Of a stretch of DNA of 64,000 nucleotides, positions 53,078 through 61,611 are shown piece after piece (position 1 is the stretch's first letter; every line of letters begins with the position of its first letter). Source of the stretch: Mucilaginibacter ginkgonis. GTDB lineage: Bacteria; Bacteroidota; Bacteroidia; Sphingobacteriales; Sphingobacteriaceae. Where the stretch lies: NCBI RefSeq assembly GCF_009754905.2, contig NZ_CP066775.1, positions 2,356,001 through 2,420,000 of the forward strand, read 5' to 3'. A program made the position numbers and the translations under genes. The notes under the pieces were generated by a model, which searched no databases, had not been told where the DNA came from, and was given only the letters and a program-made list of their open reading frames with translations.

Positions 53078-53093
53078 AAAAAACTTTAAATGC

Positions 53094-53119
53094 AAAGAGA
53101 CGCACATTGCGTCTCTTTT
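53094..53119. terminator. Bidirectional rho-independent terminator
   Basis: AAAGAGACGCA CAT TGCGTCTCTTT(T): an 11-bp stem with a 3-base loop and A/T runs on each side, between the convergent purD and TlpA genes. Confidence 0.88.
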
Positions 53120-53146
53120 CATTTAACCATATGTTCTGGAGAAATA

Positions 53147-54298
53147 TTACTCCGCTTTAGTTGCTTTTTTGTTTGCGCCTAAAACCTCGTTTAGTTTGTT
53201 GACCAGGTCTTCGCCGCGCAGATTTTTACCGATGATCTTTCCGCTTGGATCAAGCAAAAAGTTCTGCGGAATGGCTTGCACACCGTATAATTGAGCGGCA
53301 TCGTTTTGCCAGAATTTCAAATCAGACACATGGGTCCATGCCAAACCGTCTTTATGAATAGCAGCTAACCATTTATCCTTTGCATTCGGGCGATCAAGCG
53401 ATACGCTTAAAATGGTAAAGTTTCTGTCCTTGAATTGGTTGAAGGCCTTCACCACATTTGGGTTTTCACGGCGGCAAGGACCGCACCAGCTTGCCCAAAA
53501 GTCGACCAATAGATACTTACCGCGAAATGATGACAGCGCCACCATCTTGCCGTTTGTATCTGCCATAGCAAACTCCGGCGCAACTTTACCATAGGCCACG
53601 CCCTTTAATTTGTCTAATTGGGCAGCATAAGCTTTACCACTGGTTGTGGCTTGCAGTTCCGGAGTAAGGTTGTGAAACAAAGGTTCAACATCCGCGTAAT
53701 CGGCACTGTAAGTATAACTGCGCAACGCATTCAGGCTGATCAACGAACCGGGATGTTCTTGTATGAATTTCTTGGTTACCGCGTTTTCCTGGTTGTCTAT
53801 CGCTTTTTCTGCGGCCGCGTTTTGCTTTGCAAAGGCTTCAGATGCTTTTACCTCATCACTTACGCCTTTGTTTTTAGCTTCCAAAGCTTCGTATTGCGCA
53901 TACACAGGTTTCAAAGCGGCTTTGTAAGCGGCATCTTCTTCTGCTATTTTGGTACCGGTAATGCTGGCACGAATGGCAGAATCTGCGCTGGTAACAGTTG
54001 TTACACCTTTGTCAATATATAATGAAGTATAATCATACGGCGAATGCATGCCATCACCTTTTGCATTGATGTACAAGGCGGCTTGCACAGGTTCTTTTAC
54101 GCTGCCCTGAAATTCAAAAGCTCCGTTTTTTAAAACAGCTGAATCTGTAATGTTCTTGTCGCCGTCCCGGTACCTTAAATAAGCTTTCGCCGGCGCATTG
54201 CCTGTGCCAATTTTACCTTTAATTGTAAAGTTGTTGCTTTGCGCTAAACCAACTGTTGGCAAGGCAATTAAAGCGGTATATACTAATTGTTTGATCAT
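53147..54298 (-). CDS. TlpA-type thioredoxin with DUF4369 N-terminus (copy 1)
   Basis: 383 residues from ATG 54298 (MIKQLVYTALIALPTVG); the frame to 54352 is upstream extension. Signal peptide ends VGLA with Gln next. N-terminal DUF4369 beta domain (about 22-125: FTIKGKIGTGNAPAKAYLRY), a helical middle, then a TlpA/AhpC domain with DFWASWCGPCRRENPNVVKAF. The CxxC pair acts as periplasmic thiol-disulfide reductase; cytochrome c maturation or general thiol repair are the usual roles. It is a tandem paralogue of the upstream gene; 75 bases lie between them. Confidence 0.9.
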   Translation of the reverse strand: MIKQLVYTALIALPTVGLAQSNNFTIKGKIGTGNAPAKAYLRYRDGDKNITDSAVLKNGAFEFQGSVKEPVQAALYINAKGDGMHSPYDYTSLYIDKGVTTVTSADSAIRASITGTKIAEEDAAYKAALKPVYAQYEALEAKNKGVSDEVKASEAFAKQNAAAEKAIDNQENAVTKKFIQEHPGSLISLNALRSYTYSADYADVEPLFHNLTPELQATTSGKAYAAQLDKLKGVAYGKVAPEFAMADTNGKMVALSSFRGKYLLVDFWASWCGPCRRENPNVVKAFNQFKDRNFTILSVSLDRPNAKDKWLAAIHKDGLAWTHVSDLKFWQNDAAQLYGVQAIPQNFLLDPSGKIIGKNLRGEDLVNKLNEVLGANKKATKAE

Positions 54299-54373
54299 AA
54301 TTTGTGGTGACGTATTTTCAAATGTAAAAAACACTTCGACATAAATCATCACAATTATGTAACAAGACGGCGA

Positions 54374-55537
54374 TTATTCGCCCTTTGGAGTTGCGGGCGC
54401 ACCAAATATCTCTTTCAGCTTGTTTTTTAGATCGTCGCCGCGCAGATTTTTCGCAATGATCTTACCTTGCGGGTCTAATAAAAAGTTTTGCGGAATTGAC
54501 TGCACCTTATATAAGGCAGCAGCTTCGTTATCCCAAAATTTAAGGTCTGACACCTGTGTCCAGGCTAAGCCATCACTTTTAATAGCATTCACCCAAGCGT
54601 CACGTGCTCCGGGCCGATCTAACGACACCCCAAGGATGGTGAAATTCTTGGTTTTATATTGGTTGTAAGCTTTAACCACATTAGGGTTTTCCTGCCTGCA
54701 TGGGCCGCACCAACTTGCCCAAAAGTCTATCAGCACATACTTCCCACGGAAAGATGATAGTTTGACGGGCTTGCCATCCACATCATTCTGTGTAAAATCG
54801 GGCGCGGTAACACCAATAGCTGTTGCCTTTGCTCCCGTGATAGCTGAATGTAATTGTTTGCCTGATTCTGTATTCCTCAATTCAGGATCGAGGCTATTGT
54901 ATAAAGGTTCCAGAACACCGGGATCAGCCGAAGGGCCGCCTAAGGATGTCAGTGCTAATAAACTGATATAGCTTTTAGGGTGTGATTTGATGAACGAACT
55001 TAAGATACCCTCTTGTTCTTTTTGTAATGCTTGATACTTAGCTTGCATGGCGTTTTGAAACTCGGGCGATTTTTGCTGCGCCAGCGTAGCACGTTGTGCA
55101 TCTGCCTGGATCTTTTTTGCTTTATCGCGTATAGTGCCAACCTGCGCCAACAACAGCGCATTATCATCATTGATCTGCGAACCTGTGATCTTTGCCTTTG
55201 ATATAGAGTCGAGCGCTGCAATAGAAGCACTGCCTGCGTCCAAGTAAATAGGCAGCACGTCGGCAGTTTTCTGATCCATTTTTGCAAGGCCTGCCCCTTT
55301 ATGATCAAATGCCAAAAATGCCGGCACCGGCGACAAAACTGTTCCTTTAAAATTGAAAGCTCCCAGGCTTATCGTGGCAGAATCAATCGTCTGATTAGCA
55401 CCAACATAATAGATCAAATAAACTTTACCCGGGGGCGTTGCGTTAGCGATCTTTCCGTTAAGTTCAAAATTTAAAGGTTGTTGTGCTAAGACAAACAAAG
55501 GTGTCAAGAGGCTGACGAGCAGGATTAACTTTTTCAT
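54374..55537 (-). CDS. TlpA-type thioredoxin with DUF4369 N-terminus (copy 2)
   Basis: 387 residues. Signal peptide MKKLILLVSLLTPLFVLA, Gln next. Same layout as copy 1: DUF4369-like domain (LNFELNGKIANATPPGKVYLIYY), helical linker, and the redox site DFWASWCGPCRQENPNVVKAY; the C-termini also match (SIPQNFLLDPQGKIIAKNLRG). Sequence around the active site is nearly identical, so the pair arose by tandem duplication. Substrates may differ because the N-terminal halves diverge much more. Confidence 0.9.
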   Translation of the reverse strand: MKKLILLVSLLTPLFVLAQQPLNFELNGKIANATPPGKVYLIYYVGANQTIDSATISLGAFNFKGTVLSPVPAFLAFDHKGAGLAKMDQKTADVLPIYLDAGSASIAALDSISKAKITGSQINDDNALLLAQVGTIRDKAKKIQADAQRATLAQQKSPEFQNAMQAKYQALQKEQEGILSSFIKSHPKSYISLLALTSLGGPSADPGVLEPLYNSLDPELRNTESGKQLHSAITGAKATAIGVTAPDFTQNDVDGKPVKLSSFRGKYVLIDFWASWCGPCRQENPNVVKAYNQYKTKNFTILGVSLDRPGARDAWVNAIKSDGLAWTQVSDLKFWDNEAAALYKVQSIPQNFLLDPQGKIIAKNLRGDDLKNKLKEIFGAPATPKGE

Positions 55538-55585
55538 TTACAAATGATGTGGTTAAATAAACGGGAAAACAACGCAGGTATTGCC

Positions 55586-56770
55586 TTAGCTTAATTTCTG
55601 ATAGGTGCGCCACCAAAGGTCGGGCATTTCACCGTCCACCGCGGTTTTGTAATCTTCGTAGCGGCATGGCACCAGATGTGAGCGTTCATTAGCCGACCCG
55701 TTAGACGGATATGGCACCTGCATCCACCAGCGGTCACTTTTTTTACTTTTCACAAATACCAGTTCATGCTCTTCATGCTTGAGTGTTGTTTTATAAATGA
55801 GGTAGTGCGAACGCGGGTTAAGCGGAAAGTCGCTTTTGCGGTTGTAAAACCCTTCGATAAAATACCAGATCATCTGCGCCAGCAGCATCGCTGTGCGGCC
55901 GTTATCGTCATACTTGGGGTTGTATTCGTAAAAACCGATCGATGTAAGCTTGTCGTTAAATCCGGCGTAGCGGCAAAGCTGGCAAGCCTCTTCACCATAA
56001 AAACCATTTGGCGACGCATTACCATTGCCCATAGCATCTGAAGCCTTTATCGCTCCGACATCGAAGCTTACCATACCTGCGTTGCGGATCACCGGCTCTG
56101 CAACAGAAACATTACCGCTTAATTCGCCCAAGCGGTGAACGTCGAAAAGCAGTTTATCCATCACCCGCAGGCTCTCCTGGCTGGTAAAGTAGGTTTGATA
56201 ACCAAGGTTGCTAAAGTTGAACAGGTAATTAGGTTCGTGCAACAGTATCTTGCTTAAAAATGCTTCAGAGGTGGTTTCAAAACCTGCGCTTTCAAACTCA
56301 TCGTCCAGGTCAAAGCTTTTGTCTATCACCACCAGGTCCACTTTCATCTCCAGGTCCTCATACGCCATGTACTGCGCGTAAGTGAGGTCCTGGCCACCGC
56401 CTAAAATTATGGGTACAACATTTGCACGCACCAATTCATTTATAACGGTTTTAAGCGCTATGTAGCTGTCGGTAACACTTTCTCCGCGGGCAATATTGCC
56501 TAAGTCTGCAATACGGATAGTATAATTTCCCTCGTAAAGGCTGTATAACTTTTCGCGGATCTTATCCGGCCCATCTGCGCAGCCTTCGTTATTAACCGCG
56601 TTGCGATCTTCGAGCACACCAATCAGCGCAATATCATAACGGGCTTCTTCAAGATCAGGGAAATGGTTAGTGAAAACGTCTATCTTACTGCCGAGCTGAC
56701 TTGCATTGAAACCTTTTTCAGGAATTAGTTGATCAGTATTAATAGGGGTTAAAAAGTCGGCTAAAGACAT
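55586..56770 (-). CDS. Ureohydrolase (arginase/formimidoylglutamase) family protein with altered metal site
   Basis: 394 residues. Arginase-fold landmarks are recognisable but metal ligands are changed: GGDH reads GGGQD (124-128), DAHxD reads DKSFD (150-154), and SFDID reads SFDVG (235-239). Asp150, Asp154 and Asp237 remain while both His and one Asp are gone. Usually annotated formimidoylglutamase in Bacteroidota. It may bind a different metal, or be a pseudoenzyme. The C-terminal ~90 residues (HYLIYKTTLKHEEHELVFVK onward) are an extension absent from classical arginases. Cytoplasmic; single gene, divergent from the SDR gene by 70 bases. Confidence 0.8.
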   Translation of the reverse strand: MSLADFLTPINTDQLIPEKGFNASQLGSKIDVFTNHFPDLEEARYDIALIGVLEDRNAVNNEGCADGPDKIREKLYSLYEGNYTIRIADLGNIARGESVTDSYIALKTVINELVRANVVPIILGGGQDLTYAQYMAYEDLEMKVDLVVIDKSFDLDDEFESAGFETTSEAFLSKILLHEPNYLFNFSNLGYQTYFTSQESLRVMDKLLFDVHRLGELSGNVSVAEPVIRNAGMVSFDVGAIKASDAMGNGNASPNGFYGEEACQLCRYAGFNDKLTSIGFYEYNPKYDDNGRTAMLLAQMIWYFIEGFYNRKSDFPLNPRSHYLIYKTTLKHEEHELVFVKSKKSDRWWMQVPYPSNGSANERSHLVPCRYEDYKTAVDGEMPDLWWRTYQKLS

Positions 56771-56840
56771 AAGGCTTTTGTGAAATCAAATATCCATTTA
56801 ATTCGATTAATTTGCACGCTCTAAATAAAAATTGGCAGGC

Positions 56841-57809
56841 ATGATCCTTGTTACCGGCGCGACCGGCTTTTTAGGCGCCGAACTGGCGAAGCAACTTGCG
56901 GAAGCCGGCCATCACATCCGCTGTACCCGCCGCGAAAGTTCTGTTATTCCGGAAATACTTATTTTGCACCAAAACAGCATTGATTGGGTAACGGCAGATA
57001 TTACTGACATTTCTTCACTTGCCGACGCTTTTAAAGGTGTTACGCAAGTATATCATTCTGCCGCATGGGTTTCGTTTTCGAAAGCCGACAAGGTGCCGAT
57101 GATCTTTACAAACGTGACAGGTACGGCTAACATAGTTAACCTTTGCCTTGAAAATAACGCCCGACTGGTGCATGTAAGTTCTGTTGCCGCTCTTGGCGAT
57201 GCAAAGCCCGGAAAACTGATTGACGAGAACGCATTTATTGAAGACACTCCTGTAGGCAACCCTTATGCTATTTCCAAACTGGAAAGCGAGATGGAGGTTT
57301 GGCGCGGCATTGCCGAAGGGTTAGATGGTGTCATTGTAAATCCATCAGTAATTATTGGTGCCGATGCGGGCAAAGAAGGCAGCGGGCGCTTGTTTGAGAA
57401 AGTGCGCAACGGCTTAAACTTTTATACAAGCGGTAGTTGCGGTTTTGTGGACGTTGCCGATGCAGCCAAGTGCATGATTACGTTGATGGAAAGCAACATA
57501 ACTGACGAAAGGTTTATCATTAGTGCTGAGAACAGGTATTTTAAAGAATTTCTTCCAACCGTTGCAGGAAGGTTCGGTGTTAACCCCCCCACGATTAACG
57601 CGAAGCCATGGATGCTGAGCATAGCAAGTGCCTTCGCGGGTTTTGGGGCTCTGTTTACGGGCAATAATAATCTCGACACCGTTACCGCACGCTATGCATC
57701 GAAGGAACTTAATTTTGATAACAGTAAGATAAAAGCAGCTATTGGTTTTAGTTTTAAGCCTGTTAACGAGACCGTCGACAAAATAGTGCGGCGTTTGAAG
57801 GTTTCTTAG
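56841..57809 (+). CDS. NAD-dependent epimerase/dehydratase (extended SDR)
   Basis: 322 residues from ATG 56841. Rossmann motif ILVTGATGFLGAELAKQL and the catalytic YAISK in NPYAISKLESEM, with Ser in VHVSSVAAL, gives a complete SDR active site. NPSVIIGADAGKEGSGRLF is typical of dihydroflavonol-4-reductase-like members. Reduces or epimerises a sugar or small carbonyl substrate, not identifiable from sequence. About 96 bases before the SerB fusion gene on the same strand. Confidence 0.9.
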   Translation: MILVTGATGFLGAELAKQLAEAGHHIRCTRRESSVIPEILILHQNSIDWVTADITDISSLADAFKGVTQVYHSAAWVSFSKADKVPMIFTNVTGTANIVNLCLENNARLVHVSSVAALGDAKPGKLIDENAFIEDTPVGNPYAISKLESEMEVWRGIAEGLDGVIVNPSVIIGADAGKEGSGRLFEKVRNGLNFYTSGSCGFVDVADAAKCMITLMESNITDERFIISAENRYFKEFLPTVAGRFGVNPPTINAKPWMLSIASAFAGFGALFTGNNNLDTVTARYASKELNFDNSKIKAAIGFSFKPVNETVDKIVRRLKVS

Positions 57810-57905
57810 CAGCATTCTATAAATTCTTCTCAAAGATTATTTATTTCTCAATAAATCTGCAGAAAGGTTTTATAATTCGCATTTTTACGCTTACTTCTGT
57901 AAAAT

Positions 57906-59198
57906 ATGGCGCAGTACTATATCATAGATTTCGACAGCACTTTTACCCAGGTTGAGGCGCTTGACGAACTGGCACGCATATCGCTTAAAGATCGTCCTGA
58001 CCGTGAGCTGATCTACAAAAAGATAGAAGACCTCACCAACGCGTCTATGGAAGGTAAGTTGTCTTTTACTGATAGCCTGGAGCAGCGCGTAAAATTGCTG
58101 GAGGCCAACCGCGAGCATCTTAAACAACTGGTGCGACATCTGCGCAAAAAAGTATCGGTATCATTTTCGCGCAACAGCGTTTTCTTTAAAAATCACCAGG
58201 ATGAGGTATTGATCGTTTCCGGAGGCTTTAAAGAGTTCATTATTCCGGTGGTTGGCGATTATCATATTAAAAAAGAAAACATCTATGCTAACACCTTCAT
58301 TTTTGACGTGCATGATAAAATAACAGGTTATGACCGCGAAAACCCGCTTTCGCAGGAAGGCGGCAAGGTGAAATTGCTGCGCGAACTAGACCTGCAAGGT
58401 GACATCTTTGGCATCGGTGACGGGTATTCAGATTTTCAATTAAAAGAATCGGGCATCATCAAAAAATTCTTCGCTTTTACAGAGAACATAGAGCGCCAGT
58501 CTGTAGTGGAAAAAGCAGATCATATTACGCCAACCTTTGATGAGTTTTTATACCTTAACCGCCTGCCACGCGCGATATCTTACCCTAAAAACCGCATCAA
58601 ATGCTTGATAGTGGGTAATGTGGATAAAGAAGCAATCGCTCAGATACAAAAAGAAGGTTACAATATTAGGCGCCGCGATCTTATTGAAGACGCATATTTA
58701 CAAGAAGCGGGAGTTTTGCTTTGTACAGATGACAAGCAGCCCACCCCCGAACAACTGGATAATGCGCCGAGATTAAAGGTAATAGGTTGTTTTGGCAGGG
58801 TAGCCAGCCGAAAACTGGCAGAAAGTGCCTGCGACAACGGTGTGATCATATTTGACGACCCCAAATACAACCCCCGCAACATAGACTTTATTCCGAAACG
58901 TGTAATCTCTTTCATGAACGAAGGAAAGACGCATACCAGTTGTAACTTTCCCGATTTGCAGCCACCGCGCGTTAATAACGCACATAGGTTGATACACATC
59001 CATAAAAACGTACCCGGAATATTAGCCAAAATCAACGAGGTATTCGCGGATCACGATATAAATATAGTAGGGGAATTTTTGGTAACGAATCAACAGATTG
59101 GATACGTGATCACTGATGTGAATACAGGTTATGATACAGAGGTACTTGAATTGCTTAAAGCTATACCAAATACCATAAAATTCAGGCTGTTATATTAA
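57906..59198 (+). CDS. Fusion: phosphoserine phosphatase-like HAD + PGDH substrate domain + ACT
   Basis: 430 residues in three parts. Residues 1-215 are a SerB-type HAD phosphatase with all four motifs: DFDST (8-12), VSGG (104-107), Lys154 and GDGYSD (171-176). Residues ~230-345 match the N-terminal half of phosphoglycerate dehydrogenase (NAPRLKVIGCFGRVASRKLA, VIIFDDPKYN), but the NAD-binding Rossmann domain is missing. Residues ~346-430 match the SerA C-terminus (NFPDL, RLIHIHKNVPGILAKINEVF, KAIPNTIKFRLLY), an ACT domain keeping His366, Asn368 and Asn386, equivalents of the serine-binding His344, Asn346, Asn364 of E. coli SerA. Predicted serine-regulated phosphoserine phosphatase; regulation is inferred. 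Confidence 0.88.
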   Translation: MAQYYIIDFDSTFTQVEALDELARISLKDRPDRELIYKKIEDLTNASMEGKLSFTDSLEQRVKLLEANREHLKQLVRHLRKKVSVSFSRNSVFFKNHQDEVLIVSGGFKEFIIPVVGDYHIKKENIYANTFIFDVHDKITGYDRENPLSQEGGKVKLLRELDLQGDIFGIGDGYSDFQLKESGIIKKFFAFTENIERQSVVEKADHITPTFDEFLYLNRLPRAISYPKNRIKCLIVGNVDKEAIAQIQKEGYNIRRRDLIEDAYLQEAGVLLCTDDKQPTPEQLDNAPRLKVIGCFGRVASRKLAESACDNGVIIFDDPKYNPRNIDFIPKRVISFMNEGKTHTSCNFPDLQPPRVNNAHRLIHIHKNVPGILAKINEVFADHDINIVGEFLVTNQQIGYVITDVNTGYDTEVLELLKAIPNTIKFRLLY

Positions 59199-59680
59199 TC
59201 AGCTTTTTCGTCACGCAAGGGAACAACCAATACGGGAATGCCTGCATCTCGAACAACTTCTTCCGCAACACTGCCGGTAAAAAAGCGTTCGAAACCAGAT
59301 CTATTATGACTGCCCATCACAATAATGTTTGCACCAAAATCGTGCCCGCATTTGATGATGCCGTCGGCAGTTGCCCCAAACTCTGTAAAGACGCTTACTC
59401 GCAGGTCGCTGCCATATTTCGTTTTGATGTGATCGATAATATTGTCTGATACCTCGTTTTGGATTTCTGCAATTTCTACACTGGTAATGTCATTCGCGTT
59501 TTGCATAGGCATACCCATTGTCGAGTCTGTCATTACCGGAGCACCAATCACCGGCTCTGTGATATGCACGAGGCCGACATGGGCATTGAATTTTTTTGCG
59601 AGTTCAAAACCAACTTTTGCAGCGCTATCCGCGGCAAGACCATTGTCTACAGCGATTAAGATTTTTTCAAAGGTTATCAT
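59195..59680 (-). CDS. Universal stress protein UspA family
   Basis: 161 residues. ATP-binding pattern NIIVMGSHNRSGFERFFTGSVAEEVV (GxxG...GS) near the C-terminus and KILIAVDNGLAADSAAKVGF at the start. Cytoplasmic stress-response protein, usually ATP-binding and dimeric. Its stop overlaps the stop of the convergent SerB fusion by 4 bases. Single gene. Confidence 0.92.
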   Translation of the reverse strand: MITFEKILIAVDNGLAADSAAKVGFELAKKFNAHVGLVHITEPVIGAPVMTDSTMGMPMQNANDITSVEIAEIQNEVSDNIIDHIKTKYGSDLRVSVFTEFGATADGIIKCGHDFGANIIVMGSHNRSGFERFFTGSVAEEVVRDAGIPVLVVPLRDEKAD

Positions 59681-59749
59681 GGTTGGGTGGTTTTATCTAT
59701 AAAAAACAAAACGCCAATATGTTTGCTCTTTAATGCCTTAAGTAGCGCA

Positions 59750-60094
59750 TCACTTACAAATAACCATTTTTGTGACCAATGAGCCCGAGAAATAATAGTG
59801 GTGTCGTACCATACCATCAAAAAGTATGGCGCCGGCTTTGTCCTTCACCAATTGCTTTACCGAAACGTTAATTTCGTTATCATTTATGAACGAAATATTA
59901 ACGGGCTCAACTGTTGGGTCTATTTCTGCCCATTGGCGCGTCCAATAGTCTCGTACTGCATCATGCCCATAAACGTAACCTCCTTCCCAGCCGTTTGGCC
60001 ACTCTACTTCGGGATGAAGATATGCCATAACAGCGTCAATATCCCGCCGGTTGAAGGCGTTGTAAATAATCTTTATAATCTCTTGCTTTTCCAT
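59750..60094 (-). CDS. NTF2/SnoaL-like protein
   Basis: 114 residues from ATG 60094 (MEKQEIIKIIYNAFNRRDIDAV). Cone-shaped alpha+beta barrel of the SnoaL/NTF2 superfamily: AYLHPEVEWPNGWEGGYVYGHDAVRDYWTRQW, then VKDKAGAILFDGMVRHHYYF. Family members are isomerases, cyclases or non-enzymatic binders; substrate unknown. It starts 29 bases after the stop of the CLC gene on the same strand, so it may lie in the same fluoride-controlled transcript. Confidence 0.82.
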   Translation of the reverse strand: MEKQEIIKIIYNAFNRRDIDAVMAYLHPEVEWPNGWEGGYVYGHDAVRDYWTRQWAEIDPTVEPVNISFINDNEINVSVKQLVKDKAGAILFDGMVRHHYYFSGSLVTKMVICK

Positions 60095-60123
60095 ATTAAT
60101 TTTACGGATGTGCAAGTAATCGG

Positions 60124-61437
60124 TTAACTATCACCTTTTGCACGAAATTTTCTATAATATGCCTTGAGCATATGCACATCTGCTTTTCGCTGTGCGGAGT
60201 ATATGCCGGTTTTGCCGCTGCACAGATACGCGATGCTACAAGCCACTGCGAAAAACAAGACATAATCGGGGCCAAACAATTCTATACCCATAATGGTGCA
60301 TGCCAACGGTGTTTTGGTTGCCCCGGAGAATACTGCAATGAACCCTAAAGCAGCAAACAAACTTATAGGCGCATTAAGTATTTGTGCCAGGAAATTACCT
60401 AAAGTAGCGCCAATGTAAAATAGCGGCGTAACCTCTCCGCCTTTAAAGCCTGTACCAAGCGTAATGTCCGTATAAACGATCTTCCAAAGCCAGCTTAACG
60501 CATCCGCTCCGCCGTGCTGAAACGCAGAAACTATAGTCACCGCTCCTAGATATTGCGGTTCAACGCCTAAACCAAGGTAGTCGGGTTTGCCTAAGAGTAT
60601 CGTTAAACCAATAATTACGAATCCGCCCACGACCGGCATTAGCCAATTGGGTTTAATAAAAGCAGTTGCAAGTCTCTTAACATAATGTGCCGACAGTACA
60701 AACACTCGGGCAGCAAGCCCAAATAATGAAGAGCAGATAATCACTTTCAATCCCAGGATAACATCTGCTAAAAAAAGATTTTCTTTAGGGGAGTGTGCAA
60801 TAATCTTAATGTGGTACGCCGTGTGATGCACTCCTATTGCTGCTACGGTTGCGTCTCCAACGAATGATGCAACCAAACAAGGCACAAACGCTTTGTAATT
60901 TAATCGACCTACGGTAAGCACCTCAATAGCGAACACTGCTCCTGTAAATGGCGTTCCGAAAACTGCACCAAAACCGGCAGCCATCCCCGCGGCAAGCAAT
61001 GTCTTTTTGTCTGCGTCAGTAAGCTTAAAAACAGAGCTGAAGAAATGAGCAATACTGCCGCCAATCTGCACAGCAGTACCTTCGCGGCCGGCAGACCCGC
61101 CAAAAAAATGAGTGATGATAGTGGTGACCAAAATCAGAGGTGCCATGCGTTTGGGTACGCCGCCACCGGGTTGGTGTATCTCTTCTATAATAAGATTATT
61201 ACCACGCTCTGCGGACTTTCCCAAAAATTTGTAAAGCAAGTGGATGATGATGCCTCCTACCGGCAACAGGTACAATAGCCATGCGTGGGCAAAGCGATAA
61301 AATGTAGCCAGGTTTAGCAGCCAAAGAAATAAGGCTACCGTTGCGCCGATCACGATACCAACGGGGATGAGCATTATCGCCCAATGCGATATATATCTTA
61401 TAAAAGAAAGAAACGCGGAACTAAAATTTTTGAACAT
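60124..61437 (-). CDS. CLC-type fluoride/proton antiporter (CLC-F)
   Basis: 437 residues, CLC fold with two repeated halves. Filter motifs are of the fluoride type rather than the chloride type: GSGIP is replaced by GNNLI (79-83), GREGP by GREGT (117-121, with the gating Glu119), and TGFKGGEVTPLFYIGATLGN replaces the GVFAP region. Exports fluoride in exchange for protons at the cytoplasmic membrane. Usually named voltage-gated chloride channel by similarity, but the fluoride riboswitch upstream (61462-61534) supports CLC-F (eriC-F). Confidence 0.88.
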   Translation of the reverse strand: MFKNFSSAFLSFIRYISHWAIMLIPVGIVIGATVALFLWLLNLATFYRFAHAWLLYLLPVGGIIIHLLYKFLGKSAERGNNLIIEEIHQPGGGVPKRMAPLILVTTIITHFFGGSAGREGTAVQIGGSIAHFFSSVFKLTDADKKTLLAAGMAAGFGAVFGTPFTGAVFAIEVLTVGRLNYKAFVPCLVASFVGDATVAAIGVHHTAYHIKIIAHSPKENLFLADVILGLKVIICSSLFGLAARVFVLSAHYVKRLATAFIKPNWLMPVVGGFVIIGLTILLGKPDYLGLGVEPQYLGAVTIVSAFQHGGADALSWLWKIVYTDITLGTGFKGGEVTPLFYIGATLGNFLAQILNAPISLFAALGFIAVFSGATKTPLACTIMGIELFGPDYVLFFAVACSIAYLCSGKTGIYSAQRKADVHMLKAYYRKFRAKGDS

Positions 61438-61461
61438 ACACCTACATGCAAATAAATAAAA

Positions 61462-61534
61462 CTTATCTGAGTAGGCGCCATCAGCTTTTTACAGCGGTTC
61501 AATTAGGCAGGACACCATTGCCTTGCGTGATAAG
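61462..61534 (-). promoter_or_regulatory. Fluoride riboswitch (crcB RNA)
   Basis: On the minus strand, 5'->3': CTTATCACGC AA GGCAATGGTGTCCTGCC (P2 stem GGCA/TGCC), then TAATTG AACCGCTG, an A-rich loop, and AGCTGATGGCGCCTAC. This follows the fluoride riboswitch pattern GG..GATGG..CC, AACCGC, CTGATGa.gCCTAC seen upstream of eriC/crcB genes. CGC pairs with GCG to close P1, and CTTATC pairs with GATAAG outside it. The aptamer ends about 25-30 bases before the CLC ATG at 61437, so control of translation or early termination is possible. Confidence 0.9.
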
Positions 61535-61611
61535 CAAATGTAGGAATATTTTGGATTTTAGAGACGAATTTGAAATTTCATCTTTCTGCGCTAACCCCTA
61601 TCTTTAACCCG

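Noticed and set aside
60124..61437. Plain chloride channel
   Set aside because: GNNLI and GREGT filter motifs and the upstream fluoride aptamer point to a fluoride antiporter.
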